From: Rhodospirillaceae bacterium
GTDB taxonomy: Bacteria > Pseudomonadota > Alphaproteobacteria > UBA9219
Assembly: GCA_003486725.1 (NCBI GenBank)
Contig: DNGD01000075.1
Coordinates: 283-6,615, forward strand
DNA length: 6,333 nucleotides
Direction: 5' to 3'
The notes beneath the pieces were generated by a model that had not been told where the DNA came from, made no database searches, and saw only the letters and a program-made list of their open reading frames with translations. Both the position numbers and the translations under genes were made by a program. This document shows, one piece after another, positions 1 through 5,825 of the stretch (the first letter of the stretch is position 1; the number at the start of each line of letters is the position of its first letter).

Positions 1-51
1 ACTACCAACGTTCTGCGCATCGCCACGATTGATGATGAAACGACGGGGTGA
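1..51 (+). CDS. C-terminal tail of a possible upstream gene, truncated by the window edge
   Basis: Reading from base 1, frame 1 is open for 16 codons (TTNVLRIATIDDETTG) and stops with TGA at 49-51. The codons are ordinary for the GC-rich genes here. The stop directly abuts the stop of the minus-strand gene that ends at 52, the kind of zero-gap convergent arrangement also seen near 5822. The product cannot be identified from 16 residues. Another frame is also open across this short stretch, so the call is tentative. Confidence 0.3.
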   Translation, partial: TTNVLRIATIDDETTG

Positions 52-450
52 TTATCCCTTCAACCGTTGCCACAGATAATCGCGGATGCGGCGATAGTTC
101 GTCGCGGTAAGCTCTTCCAGCGAGGCGATGGCCAAAAAGCTTTTGATTTCTTCCCGCACGCGCGTCTCGGTGAGCTCTTCCACCTGCGCGGCATAAAAAA
201 TCAGCGCATCGATCTCCACCTTCTGATAACGGGTAAGGGGGTGGCTTTCCTGATGTGTGGGGGCGGGGAAGATCGCCGTGCGCCCTGTCGCTTTGGCGAC
301 GGCAGCCAGACACAGGCTGCGCAAACTTTCTTCTTGAGGACGTGTGGCGGTTTCTTTTTCCTGCCGCAGGATAGAAGCAGAGCGACGGGCACCATTGTCT
401 TCGAAGATCTCTTTGGATAAATGAATGATCTTTTCGCTGCGTTGACCCAT
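52..450 (-). CDS. Hypothetical protein, 132 aa, unrecognised
   Basis: The 132-residue product is predicted to be soluble, with no signal peptide or membrane segment. The frame can be extended to an ATG at 516, but I chose the ATG at 450 because it has a good ribosome binding site (AAGGGG at 458-463, 7 bases away), and the extra upstream codons lie in very AT-rich leader-like DNA. The N-terminal half (residues 1-70) is polar and charged and may be partly disordered. The C-terminal half (about 72-131) is rich in Leu, Glu and Arg and looks helical. It ends in NYRRIRDYLWQRLKG, which could pass for a small helical or winged-helix fold, but that is only an impression. I do not recognise a family. 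The gene is preceded by 150 bp of AT-rich DNA and ends against the possible plus-strand gene at the left edge. It is real rather than a shadow on the strength of the ribosome site and the composition break at its start. Confidence 0.6.
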   Translation of the reverse strand: MGQRSEKIIHLSKEIFEDNGARRSASILRQEKETATRPQEESLRSLCLAAVAKATGRTAIFPAPTHQESHPLTRYQKVEIDALIFYAAQVEELTETRVREEIKSFLAIASLEELTATNYRRIRDYLWQRLKG

Positions 451-457
451 AATATCA

Positions 458-463
458 CCCCTT
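458..463 (-). promoter_or_regulatory. Ribosome binding site setting the start of the 132-aa protein
   Basis: On the minus strand AAGGGG lies 7 bases before the ATG at 450. No comparable site was seen before the alternative ATG at 516, so this site decides the start. Confidence 0.6.
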
Positions 464-504
464 GAAAATAAAATTTGCAGTGCCCTTAAAAAATTACCAT
501 CACC

Positions 505-533
505 ATTTTTTAACAAGTAAGAAGCGATACCAA
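505..533 (-). promoter_or_regulatory. Weak candidate promoter for the 132-aa gene in an AT-rich leader
   Basis: On the minus strand TTGGTA (528-533) and AAAAAT (505-510) are separated by 17 bases, each matching four of six bases of the sigma-70 consensus boxes. A GATAAT that matches the -10 box better lies at 552-557 but has no good -35 partner. The whole 451-600 stretch is AT-rich (27 G or C in bases 471-570), so chance matches are likely. Apart from this and a small hairpin at 576-590, I see nothing defined in the gap. Confidence 0.2.
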
Positions 534-575
534 AAAAAGAAAGAATGAAAGATTATCAATTTACCAAAATAAGGT

Positions 576-590
576 AGGCCTTAGCGGCCT
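576..590 (-). terminator. Small hairpin after the 69-aa gene, possible weak terminator
   Basis: AGGCC and GGCCT form a five-base-pair stem around a five-base loop, starting 10 bases past the stop codon of the small gene that ends at 601. On the minus strand it is followed by ACCTTATTTT, which is a poor U-tract. The stem is short, so termination is uncertain. Confidence 0.25.
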
Positions 591-600
591 TCTGTAATCC

Positions 601-810
601 TTAACCTCCTAAAAATCCGCCACGGCGGAGCGCATCGAGACGGGCTGGATTTTCTGCCAGCTCCGAAGAAATCATGCCGCCAGCCATCGCCCCCATCAGC
701 TCTTCGGCAACGTTGCCGAGCAGTACACTGGCGTCGCTTTCAACTTCCATCGCATCACGGACAAGACCGCAAAGGGCGAGGTAAGCTGTGGGTGAAAGTT
801 CTACAAGCAC
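601..810 (-). CDS. Small hypothetical protein, 69 aa (81 aa if the upstream GTG is used)
   Basis: The product begins with LVELSPTAYLALCGLVRDA after the initiator and ends with RLDALRRGGFLGG. It is acidic in the middle (AMEVESDAS), contains a small-residue stretch AMAGGMIS, and looks mostly helical. I recognise no family and can give no function. Two GTG starts compete. The one at 810 has AAGGA 8 bases upstream. The one at 846 would add 12 residues (PETTTTKRIT and neighbours) but has no convincing ribosome site, so I prefer 810. The gene stands alone, bounded by AT-rich DNA on both sides: rodA ends 195 bases upstream on the same strand with a hairpin between. Codon composition is like that of the GC-rich genes, unlike the surrounding leader DNA, which supports real coding. 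An AGGAGG overlaps its last codons just before the stop, but no gene follows at a suitable distance. Confidence 0.5.
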   Translation of the reverse strand: MLVELSPTAYLALCGLVRDAMEVESDASVLLGNVAEELMGAMAGGMISSELAENPARLDALRRGGFLGG

Positions 811-818
811 GATAGTTA

Positions 819-825
819 TCCTTTT
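819..825 (-). promoter_or_regulatory. Ribosome binding site favouring the GTG start at 810
   Basis: AAAAGGA on the minus strand lies 8 bases before the GTG at 810. The alternative GTG at 846 is preceded only by GGTAGAA directly against the start, which is a weaker match. This site therefore favours the shorter protein. Confidence 0.45.
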
Positions 826-926
826 GGTTGTTGTTGTCTCCGGCACTTCTACCAGCGACTTTGTTAAGCCCAGTTTAATCGAAATCCGGCGAAACTAAAA
901 AACTTTCATCGCCTTTTTCTTCCGCT

Positions 927-956
927 AACATAATGAAAATTCAGTAAAAATACCAA
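927..956 (-). promoter_or_regulatory. Candidate promoter for the small hypothetical gene
   Basis: On the minus strand TTGGTA (951-956) and TATGTT (927-932) are 18 bases apart, each four of six to consensus. They lie between the rodA terminator-like hairpin and the small gene, in DNA with 19 G or C in 70 bases (891-960). The position fits a promoter for that gene. The AT-rich background makes a chance match quite possible. Confidence 0.25.
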
Positions 957-958
957 AT

Positions 959-979
959 AACGGCAGTTTCCTGCCATTT
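959..979 (-). terminator. Hairpin downstream of rodA, probable terminator
   Basis: On the minus strand the sequence AATGGCAG, loop GAAA, CTGCCGTT forms an eight-pair stem with one G·T pair and a GNRA tetraloop, about 30 bases past the rodA stop codon. Downstream on the minus strand the U-tract is broken (ATTTGGTATTTTT). On the plus strand the same stem is followed by a cleaner TTTTT, so it could act better in that direction. Its place between rodA and the next gene on the same strand fits a transcript end. Confidence 0.45.
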
Positions 980-1005
980 TTGGGTAGGCGGGCGAAATTA
1001 TTTTT

Positions 1006-2148
1006 TTAGAGCTCGGTGATTCCCGTGCGCGATATCCGGATATCGCGGTGGATCGAGATGCTGAGTAAAACGCCGCATCCGATCAAAAGCGTCATCATCG
1101 CGGTGCCGCCATAGGAAACGAGCGGCAAAGGAATGCCAACCACGGGAATAAGCCCCATGACCATGGCGACATTGACGAAGACGTAGAGGAAGAAGGTTGT
1201 TGTCAGCCCAAAGGCCGTCAGGCGGGCAAATTGGCTGCGACTTGTGAGCGCGATCATGAACCCATAGGCCAGCAAAAGGAAATAGAGACCCAGCAAAAAA
1301 AGCGCGCCGATCATGCCGAATTCTTCGGCCAAAACGACGAAGATGAAGTCCGTGTGTTTTTCGGGCAAGAATTGTAGCTGGCTTTGGCTGCCCATGCCGA
1401 AGCCTTTGCCGAACAGCCCGCCGGAGCCCAGTGCAATCTTGGACTGGATGATGTTATAGCCCGTGCCGAGAGGATCGGAATCGGGGCGGACAAAGGTCAT
1501 AAGCCGCGCTTTTTGATAATCGTGCAGATGGTGCCACGCGAAAGGAAGAACAACGGCTAATAAGCCAATCCCCAGCGCAAATTTCCACAATCTGACGCCG
1601 GCGACAAAGAAAACGGCGGCGCTGGCCGCCGTTAAAAGCGTTGCGGTTCCAAGGTTGGGCTGAAGTAAAACGAGGCCTACAGGCGCGAAGACCATCAGCA
1701 TCGGTGGCACCAGCATAGCGGGGCGGCCAATCTCGTCGATCTCCAGCGCGTGGAAATATTTGGCCAAAGCCAGCACCAGCGCGATTTTCATCAGCTCGGA
1801 CGGTTGCAGGACGAAAAAGCCCAGATTGATCCAGCGCTGCGCCCCCATGCCGACTTGTCCCATGATTTCCACGACGACAAGCAGGATAAACATGATGGCG
1901 TAAAGGGGCAAAGCGGCGCGCAGCCAGACGCGGATATCGATCAGCGCCAGACCGAGCATCAGGATGAACCCTACAGCAAAGCGGATCGCCTGCGGCCCCG
2001 CCCATGGCTCCCAGCTTTTACCACCCGCCGAATACAGCAGGAGGATGCCGATCCCGCCAATCAGCGCAATAAGCCCCACCAGCCCCCAATTCATCAAGAG
2101 GAGCTTGTCGCGCAGACGCATATGTTCGGCAGCAGAGAGTCGGGACAT
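1006..2148 (-). CDS. rodA: Peptidoglycan glycosyltransferase RodA (SEDS family)
   Basis: RodA polymerises lipid II into glycan strands in the inner membrane as part of the elongasome, together with a class B penicillin-binding protein (PBP2) and MreBCD. The 380-residue product matches the usual family length and is a multi-pass membrane protein with about ten hydrophobic segments. SEDS signatures are clear: GAQRWINLG (102-110), QPSE (115-118), QPNLGTATLL (163-172), the large extracytoplasmic loop with DPLGTGYNIIQSKIALGSGG (225-244), then EKHTDFIF (263-270) with the catalytic aspartate at Asp267, and PLVSYGGTAMM (342-352). The last motif and the loop favour RodA over FtsW. The ATG at 2148 is the only sensible N-terminus, but there is no Shine-Dalgarno match in front of it: the preceding bases are CCCCCTT. 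Met10 is no better served. The gene stands alone here: its usual upstream neighbour mrdA (PBP2) is absent, and the divergent gene is purQ. Confidence 0.96.
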   Translation of the reverse strand: MSRLSAAEHMRLRDKLLLMNWGLVGLIALIGGIGILLLYSAGGKSWEPWAGPQAIRFAVGFILMLGLALIDIRVWLRAALPLYAIMFILLVVVEIMGQVGMGAQRWINLGFFVLQPSELMKIALVLALAKYFHALEIDEIGRPAMLVPPMLMVFAPVGLVLLQPNLGTATLLTAASAAVFFVAGVRLWKFALGIGLLAVVLPFAWHHLHDYQKARLMTFVRPDSDPLGTGYNIIQSKIALGSGGLFGKGFGMGSQSQLQFLPEKHTDFIFVVLAEEFGMIGALFLLGLYFLLLAYGFMIALTSRSQFARLTAFGLTTTFFLYVFVNVAMVMGLIPVVGIPLPLVSYGGTAMMTLLIGCGVLLSISIHRDIRISRTGITEL

Positions 2149-2180
2149 AAGGGGGCCAACAGGGTTAAAGGAACGCGCTT

Positions 2181-2210
2181 GTTATGACCTGCCACATGGG
2201 CAAAGGTCAA
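2181..2210 (-). promoter_or_regulatory. Candidate rodA promoter
   Basis: On the minus strand TTGACC (2205-2210, five of six to the -35 consensus) and CATAAC (2181-2186, four of six to the -10 consensus) are separated by 18 bases. The expected transcript start would give a leader of roughly 25 bases before the rodA ATG at 2148. It is the best sigma-70-like match in the divergent rodA/purQ region. Confidence 0.45.
2185..2209. promoter_or_regulatory. Dyad inside the rodA promoter, possible operator
   Basis: TGACCT (2185-2190) and AGGTCA (2204-2209) form a perfect six-base inverted repeat separated by 13 bases, with a further inner GCC/GGC match (2191-2193 and 2199-2201). It occupies the spacer and inner edges of the -35 and -10 boxes, where a bound repressor would block polymerase. 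No specific regulator can be named. It could also simply be a chance dyad. Confidence 0.3.
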
Positions 2211-2243
2211 GACAGGCCTTTGCTTTCTTTATCCCTTCTAGCC

Positions 2244-2272
2244 TTGCATCGGGGGGCAGGGGACGATAGATT
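2244..2272 (+). promoter_or_regulatory. Weak candidate promoter for the purQ operon
   Basis: TTGCAT (2244-2249) and TAGATT (2267-2272) are 17 bases apart, three and four of six to consensus. The purine operon must start in the divergent region since rodA lies on the other strand, but no strong promoter stands out. I see no PurR-type box or purine riboswitch. The region 2211-2321 otherwise holds only the purQ ribosome site. Confidence 0.18.
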
Positions 2273-2308
2273 GCGACTAACTTTTTATTAACTCTCGATT
2301 CTTGTGAT

Positions 2309-2316
2309 AGGTGAGG
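2309..2316 (+). promoter_or_regulatory. Ribosome binding site deciding the purQ start
   Basis: AGGTGAGG lies 5 bases before the ATG at 2322. It would sit inside the coding region if the in-frame GTG at 2304 were used, so it supports the ATG. Confidence 0.6.
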
Positions 2317-2321
2317 CGCCG

Positions 2322-2984
2322 ATGAAGGCTGCGGTTGTTGTTTTTCCGGGTTCCAATTGCGATCGTGACGCGATGCGGGCGCTGACTTTGGCGACGGGGC
2401 AGAAGCCCCATATGGCATGGCATGGCGATGCCGCGATGCCCGATGTCGATCTCATCGTTCTGCCGGGCGGTTTTTCCTATGGTGACTATCACCGCACCGG
2501 CGCGATGGCGGCTCCTTCTCCCGTGATGCGCGAGGTGATTGCGCGGGCGAACAAGGGCACCCGCGTCATCGGCATCTGCAACGGTTTCCAGATCCTGTGT
2601 GAATCGGGATTGCTGCCGGGCGTTTTGCTTCGCAATGAAAGTCTGAAATTCGTGTGCCGCCCCGTGCGCCTGAAGGTTGAAAACAACCAGACGGATTTCA
2701 CGGTCAGCTATGACAAAGGTCAGACGGTCACGATCCCCGTTGCGCATGGCGAGGGCAATTATTTTGCCGAACCCGACACAATCAAAAAGCTAGAAGGCGA
2801 GGGGCGCGTGGCGTTCCGTTATATCGATAATCCTAACGGGTCGATGAACGATATCGCGGGGATTATGAATGACAAGGGCAACGTGCTGGGCATGATGCCA
2901 CATCCTGAACGCGTGGCCGAGCCTTTGCATGGCTGCACCGACGGGATCAAGGTGTTTCAAAGTTTGTTGAAGGCGATTGGGTAA
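2322..2984 (+). CDS. purQ: Phosphoribosylformylglycinamidine synthase, glutaminase subunit PurQ
   Basis: PurQ hydrolyses glutamine and passes ammonia to PurL, which converts FGAR to FGAM in step four of de novo purine synthesis. It is cytosolic and works in a complex with PurL and PurS. The 220-residue product is a class I glutamine amidotransferase of typical length. The N-terminus [16 protein letters not shown] is the standard PurQ beginning, so I start at the ATG at 2322 rather than the in-frame GTG at 2304. [10 protein letters not shown] (47-56) forms the oxyanion region. The nucleophile is Cys86 in GICNGFQ (84-90), and the rest of the triad is His194 and Glu196 in MPHPER (192-197). A small oddity is HRTGAMA (57-63), where LR-C/A-GA is more usual. 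It is the first gene of the run, with purL 12 bases downstream and the purL ribosome site overlapping its stop. The usual purS just upstream is missing. Confidence 0.97.
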   Translation: MKAAVVVFPGSNCDRDAMRALTLATGQKPHMAWHGDAAMPDVDLIVLPGGFSYGDYHRTGAMAAPSPVMREVIARANKGTRVIGICNGFQILCESGLLPGVLLRNESLKFVCRPVRLKVENNQTDFTVSYDKGQTVTIPVAHGEGNYFAEPDTIKKLEGEGRVAFRYIDNPNGSMNDIAGIMNDKGNVLGMMPHPERVAEPLHGCTDGIKVFQSLLKAIG

Positions 2985-2988
2985 GGGG
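2983..2988 (+). promoter_or_regulatory. purL ribosome binding site overlapping the purQ stop codon
   Basis: AAGGGG overlaps the last two bases of the purQ TAA stop and lies 8 bases before the purL ATG at 2997. This suggests translational coupling, which would help keep the two subunits in balance. A second start, ATG at 3018, has its own AGGA 7 bases upstream, so some initiation there is possible. Confidence 0.5.
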
Positions 2989-2996
2989 TAGTAAAT

Positions 2997-5204
2997 ATGA
3001 CAGCACAGGAAAACACCATGACCATGAGCCCCGAGATTGAAAAGCTGATCGCCGAACATAACATGGCGCGCGACGAATACGCCGTGCTCCTCCGTGTTTT
3101 GGGCCGTGAGCCGACAGAGGCCGAATTCGGCGTCATCGCCGCCATGTGGTCGGAGCATTGCTCATACAAATCCACGCGCGTATGGCTGAAGACGCTGCCG
3201 ACGACGGGGCCGCAAGTCATCATGGGGCCGGGCGAAAATGCGGGCGTGATCGATATTGGTGATGGTCAAGCGGCGGTCTTCAAGATGGAGAGCCATAATC
3301 ATCCGTCCTATATTGAACCCTATCAAGGTGCGGCGACGGGCGTGGGCGGTATCTTGCGCGACGTGTTTACGATGGGCGCGCGTCCGATTGCGAATTTGAA
3401 CGCCTTGCGTTTTGGCGAAGTCAGCCATCCGAAAACGCGTTCGCTGGTCTCCGGCGTTGTCGCGGGCATCGGCGGCTATGGCAACTGCGTGGGCGTTCCC
3501 ACCGTGGGCGGCGAGACGAACTTCCACGCCAGCTATAACGGCAATAATCTTGTGAACGCGATGACGGTTGGTCTCGCGGACGCGAAACGAATCTTTACGT
3601 CTGCTGCTGCCGGTATCGGCAACGCCGTGGTTTATGTCGGCTCAAAGACAGGCCGCGACGGCATCAAGGGCGCGACGATGGCGTCGGGCGAGTTTAACGC
3701 GAACGCGGAAAGCCAGCGCCCGACGGTGCAAGTCGGCGATCCGTTCACCGAAAAATTACTGATCGAAGCGTGCCTTGAGTTGATGGGCACCGAAGCCGTT
3801 GTCGCCATTCAGGATATGGGCGCGGCGGGTCTTACATCCTCCGCCGTTGAAATGGCCTCGAAGGGCGGGCTTGGCATCGAGCTTGATCTGGACAAGGTGC
3901 CTTTGCGCGAAGACGCGATGAGCGCCTATGAAATCATGCTGTCGGAAAGTCAGGAGCGTATGCTTTTCGTCTTGAAGCCTGGCCACGAAAAAGAAGCCGA
4001 AGACATCTTCAAGAAGTGGGAGCTGGATTATTCGGTCATCGGCAAACTCACCGACACGGGCCGCATCGTTTGTCTGCGTCACGGCAAAACGGAAGTGGAC
4101 ATCAAGGTTGATCCGCTGGTTGAAAGCTCACCCGTTTACAATCGCCCTTATGAGGCCACTCCGGTGCAGCCTGTATTAAATGCGGCGGATTATCCGATCC
4201 CTGCCGGCGAGACGCCACTCTCTGTTTTGAAGACCCTGATTGCGACGCCGGATTTGTGCTCGCGCCGCTGGATTTGGGAGCAGTATGATTGCCATGTCGG
4301 CACCAACACGGCGCAATCCTCTGGCGGCGATGCCGCTGTGGTGCGCGTTGAAGGCACCAACAAGGGCCTTGCGATGTGCGTTGATTGCTCGCCGCGTTAT
4401 TGCGCCGCCGATCCCGTCATGGGCGGCAAGCAAGCGGTAGCCGAGACGTATCGCAATATCTCCGCCGTCGGTGCAAAGCCGCTGGCGATCACCGACAACA
4501 TGAACTTCGGCAATCCGGAAAAGCCGCGCATCATGGGCCAATTCGTTGGCGCGTGCGAAGGCATGAAGGAAGCGTGCATAGCGCTCGATTATCCGATCGT
4601 GTCGGGCAATTGCAGCCTTTACAACGAAACGAACGGCCAGCCTATTCTGCCCGCACCCGCGATTGGCGGCGTCGGTCTTATGCAAGACATCAGCAAGATG
4701 ATGACTGTGGCGTTCAAAGCCGAAGGCGAGAGCGTCCTTGTGATTGGCGAGACAAAGGGACACATCGGGCAGTCTTTGTACTTGCGCGAAATCTTTGGCA
4801 AGGAAGAGGGCGCCCCGCCGCCTGTGAACCTGACCGCCGAGCGTCGCCACGGCAAGTTCGTGCGTCAGTTGATCGACGATCGCGCGATCACGGCGTGCCA
4901 TGACGTTGCCGATGGCGGATTGATGATTGCGCTCGCCGAAATGGCGTTGGCGGGGGACATGGGCTGCAAGATCGACGCGCCCGCGACCGACGCCGGTTTC
5001 TGGTTCGGCGAGGATCAGGCGCGTTATGTTGTCACGACGCGCGATCCCGATGCGCTGATCGCCAAGGCGGAAGCTGCTGGTGTTCCCTTTATGCTGCTGG
5101 GGCTGACGGGCGGCGACAAGGTCGTGCTGGCCGCCGAGACGGTTGATCTGGCTTGGCTTCGCGATCTGCACGAAAGCTTCCTGCCGGATTATATGGAAGG
5201 ATAA
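2997..5204 (+). CDS. purL: Phosphoribosylformylglycinamidine synthase, synthetase subunit PurL
   Basis: PurL is the ATP-dependent synthetase that uses ammonia from PurQ to turn FGAR into FGAM. It is cytosolic and forms the FGAM synthase complex with PurQ and PurS. At 735 residues it is the small PurL form, without the fused glutaminase domain found in gammaproteobacterial and eukaryotic enzymes, in agreement with the separate purQ. Motifs in order: WSEHCSYKS (51-59, with the catalytic-base candidate His54), GPGENAG (77-83), KMESHNHPS (96-104), [11 protein letters not shown] (108-118), QDMGAAGL (272-279), LSESQERML (315-323), [13 protein letters not shown] (435-447), [11 protein letters not shown] (498-508), [10 protein letters not shown] (535-544) and [10 protein letters not shown] (633-642). 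These are the two ATP-grasp-unrelated PurM-like repeats. Starts at 2997 and 3018 both have ribosome sites, and the choice alters only seven residues. The gene is intact and sits between purQ and bolA. Confidence 0.98.
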   Translation: MTAQENTMTMSPEIEKLIAEHNMARDEYAVLLRVLGREPTEAEFGVIAAMWSEHCSYKSTRVWLKTLPTTGPQVIMGPGENAGVIDIGDGQAAVFKMESHNHPSYIEPYQGAATGVGGILRDVFTMGARPIANLNALRFGEVSHPKTRSLVSGVVAGIGGYGNCVGVPTVGGETNFHASYNGNNLVNAMTVGLADAKRIFTSAAAGIGNAVVYVGSKTGRDGIKGATMASGEFNANAESQRPTVQVGDPFTEKLLIEACLELMGTEAVVAIQDMGAAGLTSSAVEMASKGGLGIELDLDKVPLREDAMSAYEIMLSESQERMLFVLKPGHEKEAEDIFKKWELDYSVIGKLTDTGRIVCLRHGKTEVDIKVDPLVESSPVYNRPYEATPVQPVLNAADYPIPAGETPLSVLKTLIATPDLCSRRWIWEQYDCHVGTNTAQSSGGDAAVVRVEGTNKGLAMCVDCSPRYCAADPVMGGKQAVAETYRNISAVGAKPLAITDNMNFGNPEKPRIMGQFVGACEGMKEACIALDYPIVSGNCSLYNETNGQPILPAPAIGGVGLMQDISKMMTVAFKAEGESVLVIGETKGHIGQSLYLREIFGKEEGAPPPVNLTAERRHGKFVRQLIDDRAITACHDVADGGLMIALAEMALAGDMGCKIDAPATDAGFWFGEDQARYVVTTRDPDALIAKAEAAGVPFMLLGLTGGDKVVLAAETVDLAWLRDLHESFLPDYMEG

Positions 5205-5214
5205 TGGACGCGCG

Positions 5215-5457
5215 ATGATGCAAGCGGAAGAAATCGTCAAGTTGATAGCCGAGGCCTTGCCCGACGCCCACGTCGAGGTTGAAGATCTGCGCGGCGATGG
5301 CGATCATTACGCGGTAACGGTAGAAAGCCATTCTTTTGGCGGTATGTCGCTGGCCGATCAGCATCGCATGATTTTTGCCGCGCTACAGGGGCGCGTCGGC
5401 GGTCTCCTTAAAGGGATGACGTTGACGACGCGCGTAATAGAGGATGACCGGTCATGA
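5215..5457 (+). CDS. bolA: BolA family protein (short, BolA2/YrbA-like), variant C-terminal site
   Basis: BolA proteins partner CGFS monothiol glutaredoxins in a [2Fe-2S]-bridged heterodimer used in iron-sulfur trafficking and iron sensing. The 80-residue product has the expected fold order: helix (EEIVKLIAEALPDA), strand EVEDLRGDGDHYAVTVES (21-38), the FGG turn (41-43), DQHRMIFAAL (48-57) and the final strand. His31 in the variable loop and His50 are present. The usual C-terminal HAL/HAF segment, whose histidine is an iron-sulfur ligand in characterised BolAs (human BOLA2 His68), reads KGM here (66-68), so that position is Lys66. The start is one of two adjacent ATGs (5215 or 5218). GGAAGGA at 5195-5201, inside the end of purL, is a somewhat distant ribosome site. 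The gene overlaps grxD by four bases (ATGA), so the two are almost certainly co-translated. Confidence 0.93.
   Translation: MMQAEEIVKLIAEALPDAHVEVEDLRGDGDHYAVTVESHSFGGMSLADQHRMIFAALQGRVGGLLKGMTLTTRVIEDDRS
5439..5444 (+). promoter_or_regulatory. grxD ribosome binding site within bolA
   Basis: AGAGGA lies 9 bases before the grxD ATG at 5454, inside the bolA coding region. Together with the ATGA overlap it supports coupled translation of bolA and grxD. Confidence 0.5.
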
Positions 5458-5825
5458 TCTCGCAGCCGCCCGACGAAAGAACGCAACGCCTCATCGATCC
5501 TTCGGTGCTGGATCGCATTCAATCTGAGGTGGATTCCGATCTCGTTGTTTTGTTCATGAACGGCACGCCCGTCTTCCCGCTATGCGGCCCTTCTGCACAA
5601 GGCGCGCAGATTCTGGGACTTCTGGGCGTTCGCTACAAGGCGATTGATGTGACGGTGGATCCCAGCCTGCGCCTCGCGATACGTGATTTCAGCAATTGGC
5701 CGACCTTGCCGCAGCTTTATGTGAAGGGGCAGTTTATCGGCGGCAACGATGTCATGCGCCAGATGCTGGAGAATGGCGATCTGCAAGCGTTGTTTATGCG
5801 CCACGCGATCCCGATGCTGGATTAA
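5454..5825 (+). CDS. grxD: Monothiol glutaredoxin (Grx4/GrxD family) with a CGPS active site
   Basis: Members of this family bind a glutathione-ligated [2Fe-2S] cluster and deliver it, alone or with BolA. The 123-residue product has family landmarks: VVLFMNGTPVFPLC (31-44), YKAIDV (61-66), NWPTLPQLYVKGQFIGG (81-97) with the cis-Pro TLP, and ENGDLQAL (106-113). The active site reads C44-G45-P46-S47 where CGFS is the hallmark. The codons are TGC GGC CCT TCT, so Phe to Pro needs at least two base changes. The conserved Lys of the 'MKG' motif, which lies next to the active-site cysteine and glutathione, is Asn36. The GG(C/S)D motif reads GGND (96-99). An N-terminal extension of about a dozen residues precedes the usual start of the fold. 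Family assignment is secure; whether the cluster is bound normally is an open question. The stop codon overlaps that of the convergent SH3 gene. Confidence 0.95.
   Translation: MISQPPDERTQRLIDPSVLDRIQSEVDSDLVVLFMNGTPVFPLCGPSAQGAQILGLLGVRYKAIDVTVDPSLRLAIRDFSNWPTLPQLYVKGQFIGGNDVMRQMLENGDLQALFMRHAIPMLD

Noticed and set aside
67..420. Plus-strand open frame of 117 codons opposite the 132-aa hypothetical gene
   Set aside because: It lacks a ribosome site at its start and its product looks like a shadow frame. The minus-strand frame has a good ribosome site and begins exactly where base composition changes.
451..516. N-terminal extension of the 132-aa protein to the ATG at 516
   Set aside because: The added 22 codons fall in AT-rich leader DNA that contains the ribosome site for the ATG at 450.
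601..606. AGGAGG at the end of the small gene as a ribosome site for a further downstream gene
   Set aside because: The sequence is a perfect Shine-Dalgarno match, but no ATG, GTG or TTG with an open frame follows at a suitable distance. It encodes the terminal Gly-Gly region.
1750..2187. Plus-strand open frame of 145 codons opposite rodA
   Set aside because: The product is a low-complexity Asp/Gln/His/Arg-rich shadow of the rodA transmembrane coding strand, and rodA is unmistakable.
2304..2321. Upstream GTG start for purQ
   Set aside because: PurQ proteins normally begin [12 protein letters not shown]. The ATG at 2322 has AGGTGAGG 5 bases before it, which the GTG start would place inside the gene.
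4176..5240. Long minus-strand open frame of 354 codons opposite purL
   Set aside because: It lies antisense to the well-conserved end of purL, has a composition rich in Arg, His and Ala typical of shadow frames in GC-rich DNA, and shows no recognisable domain.
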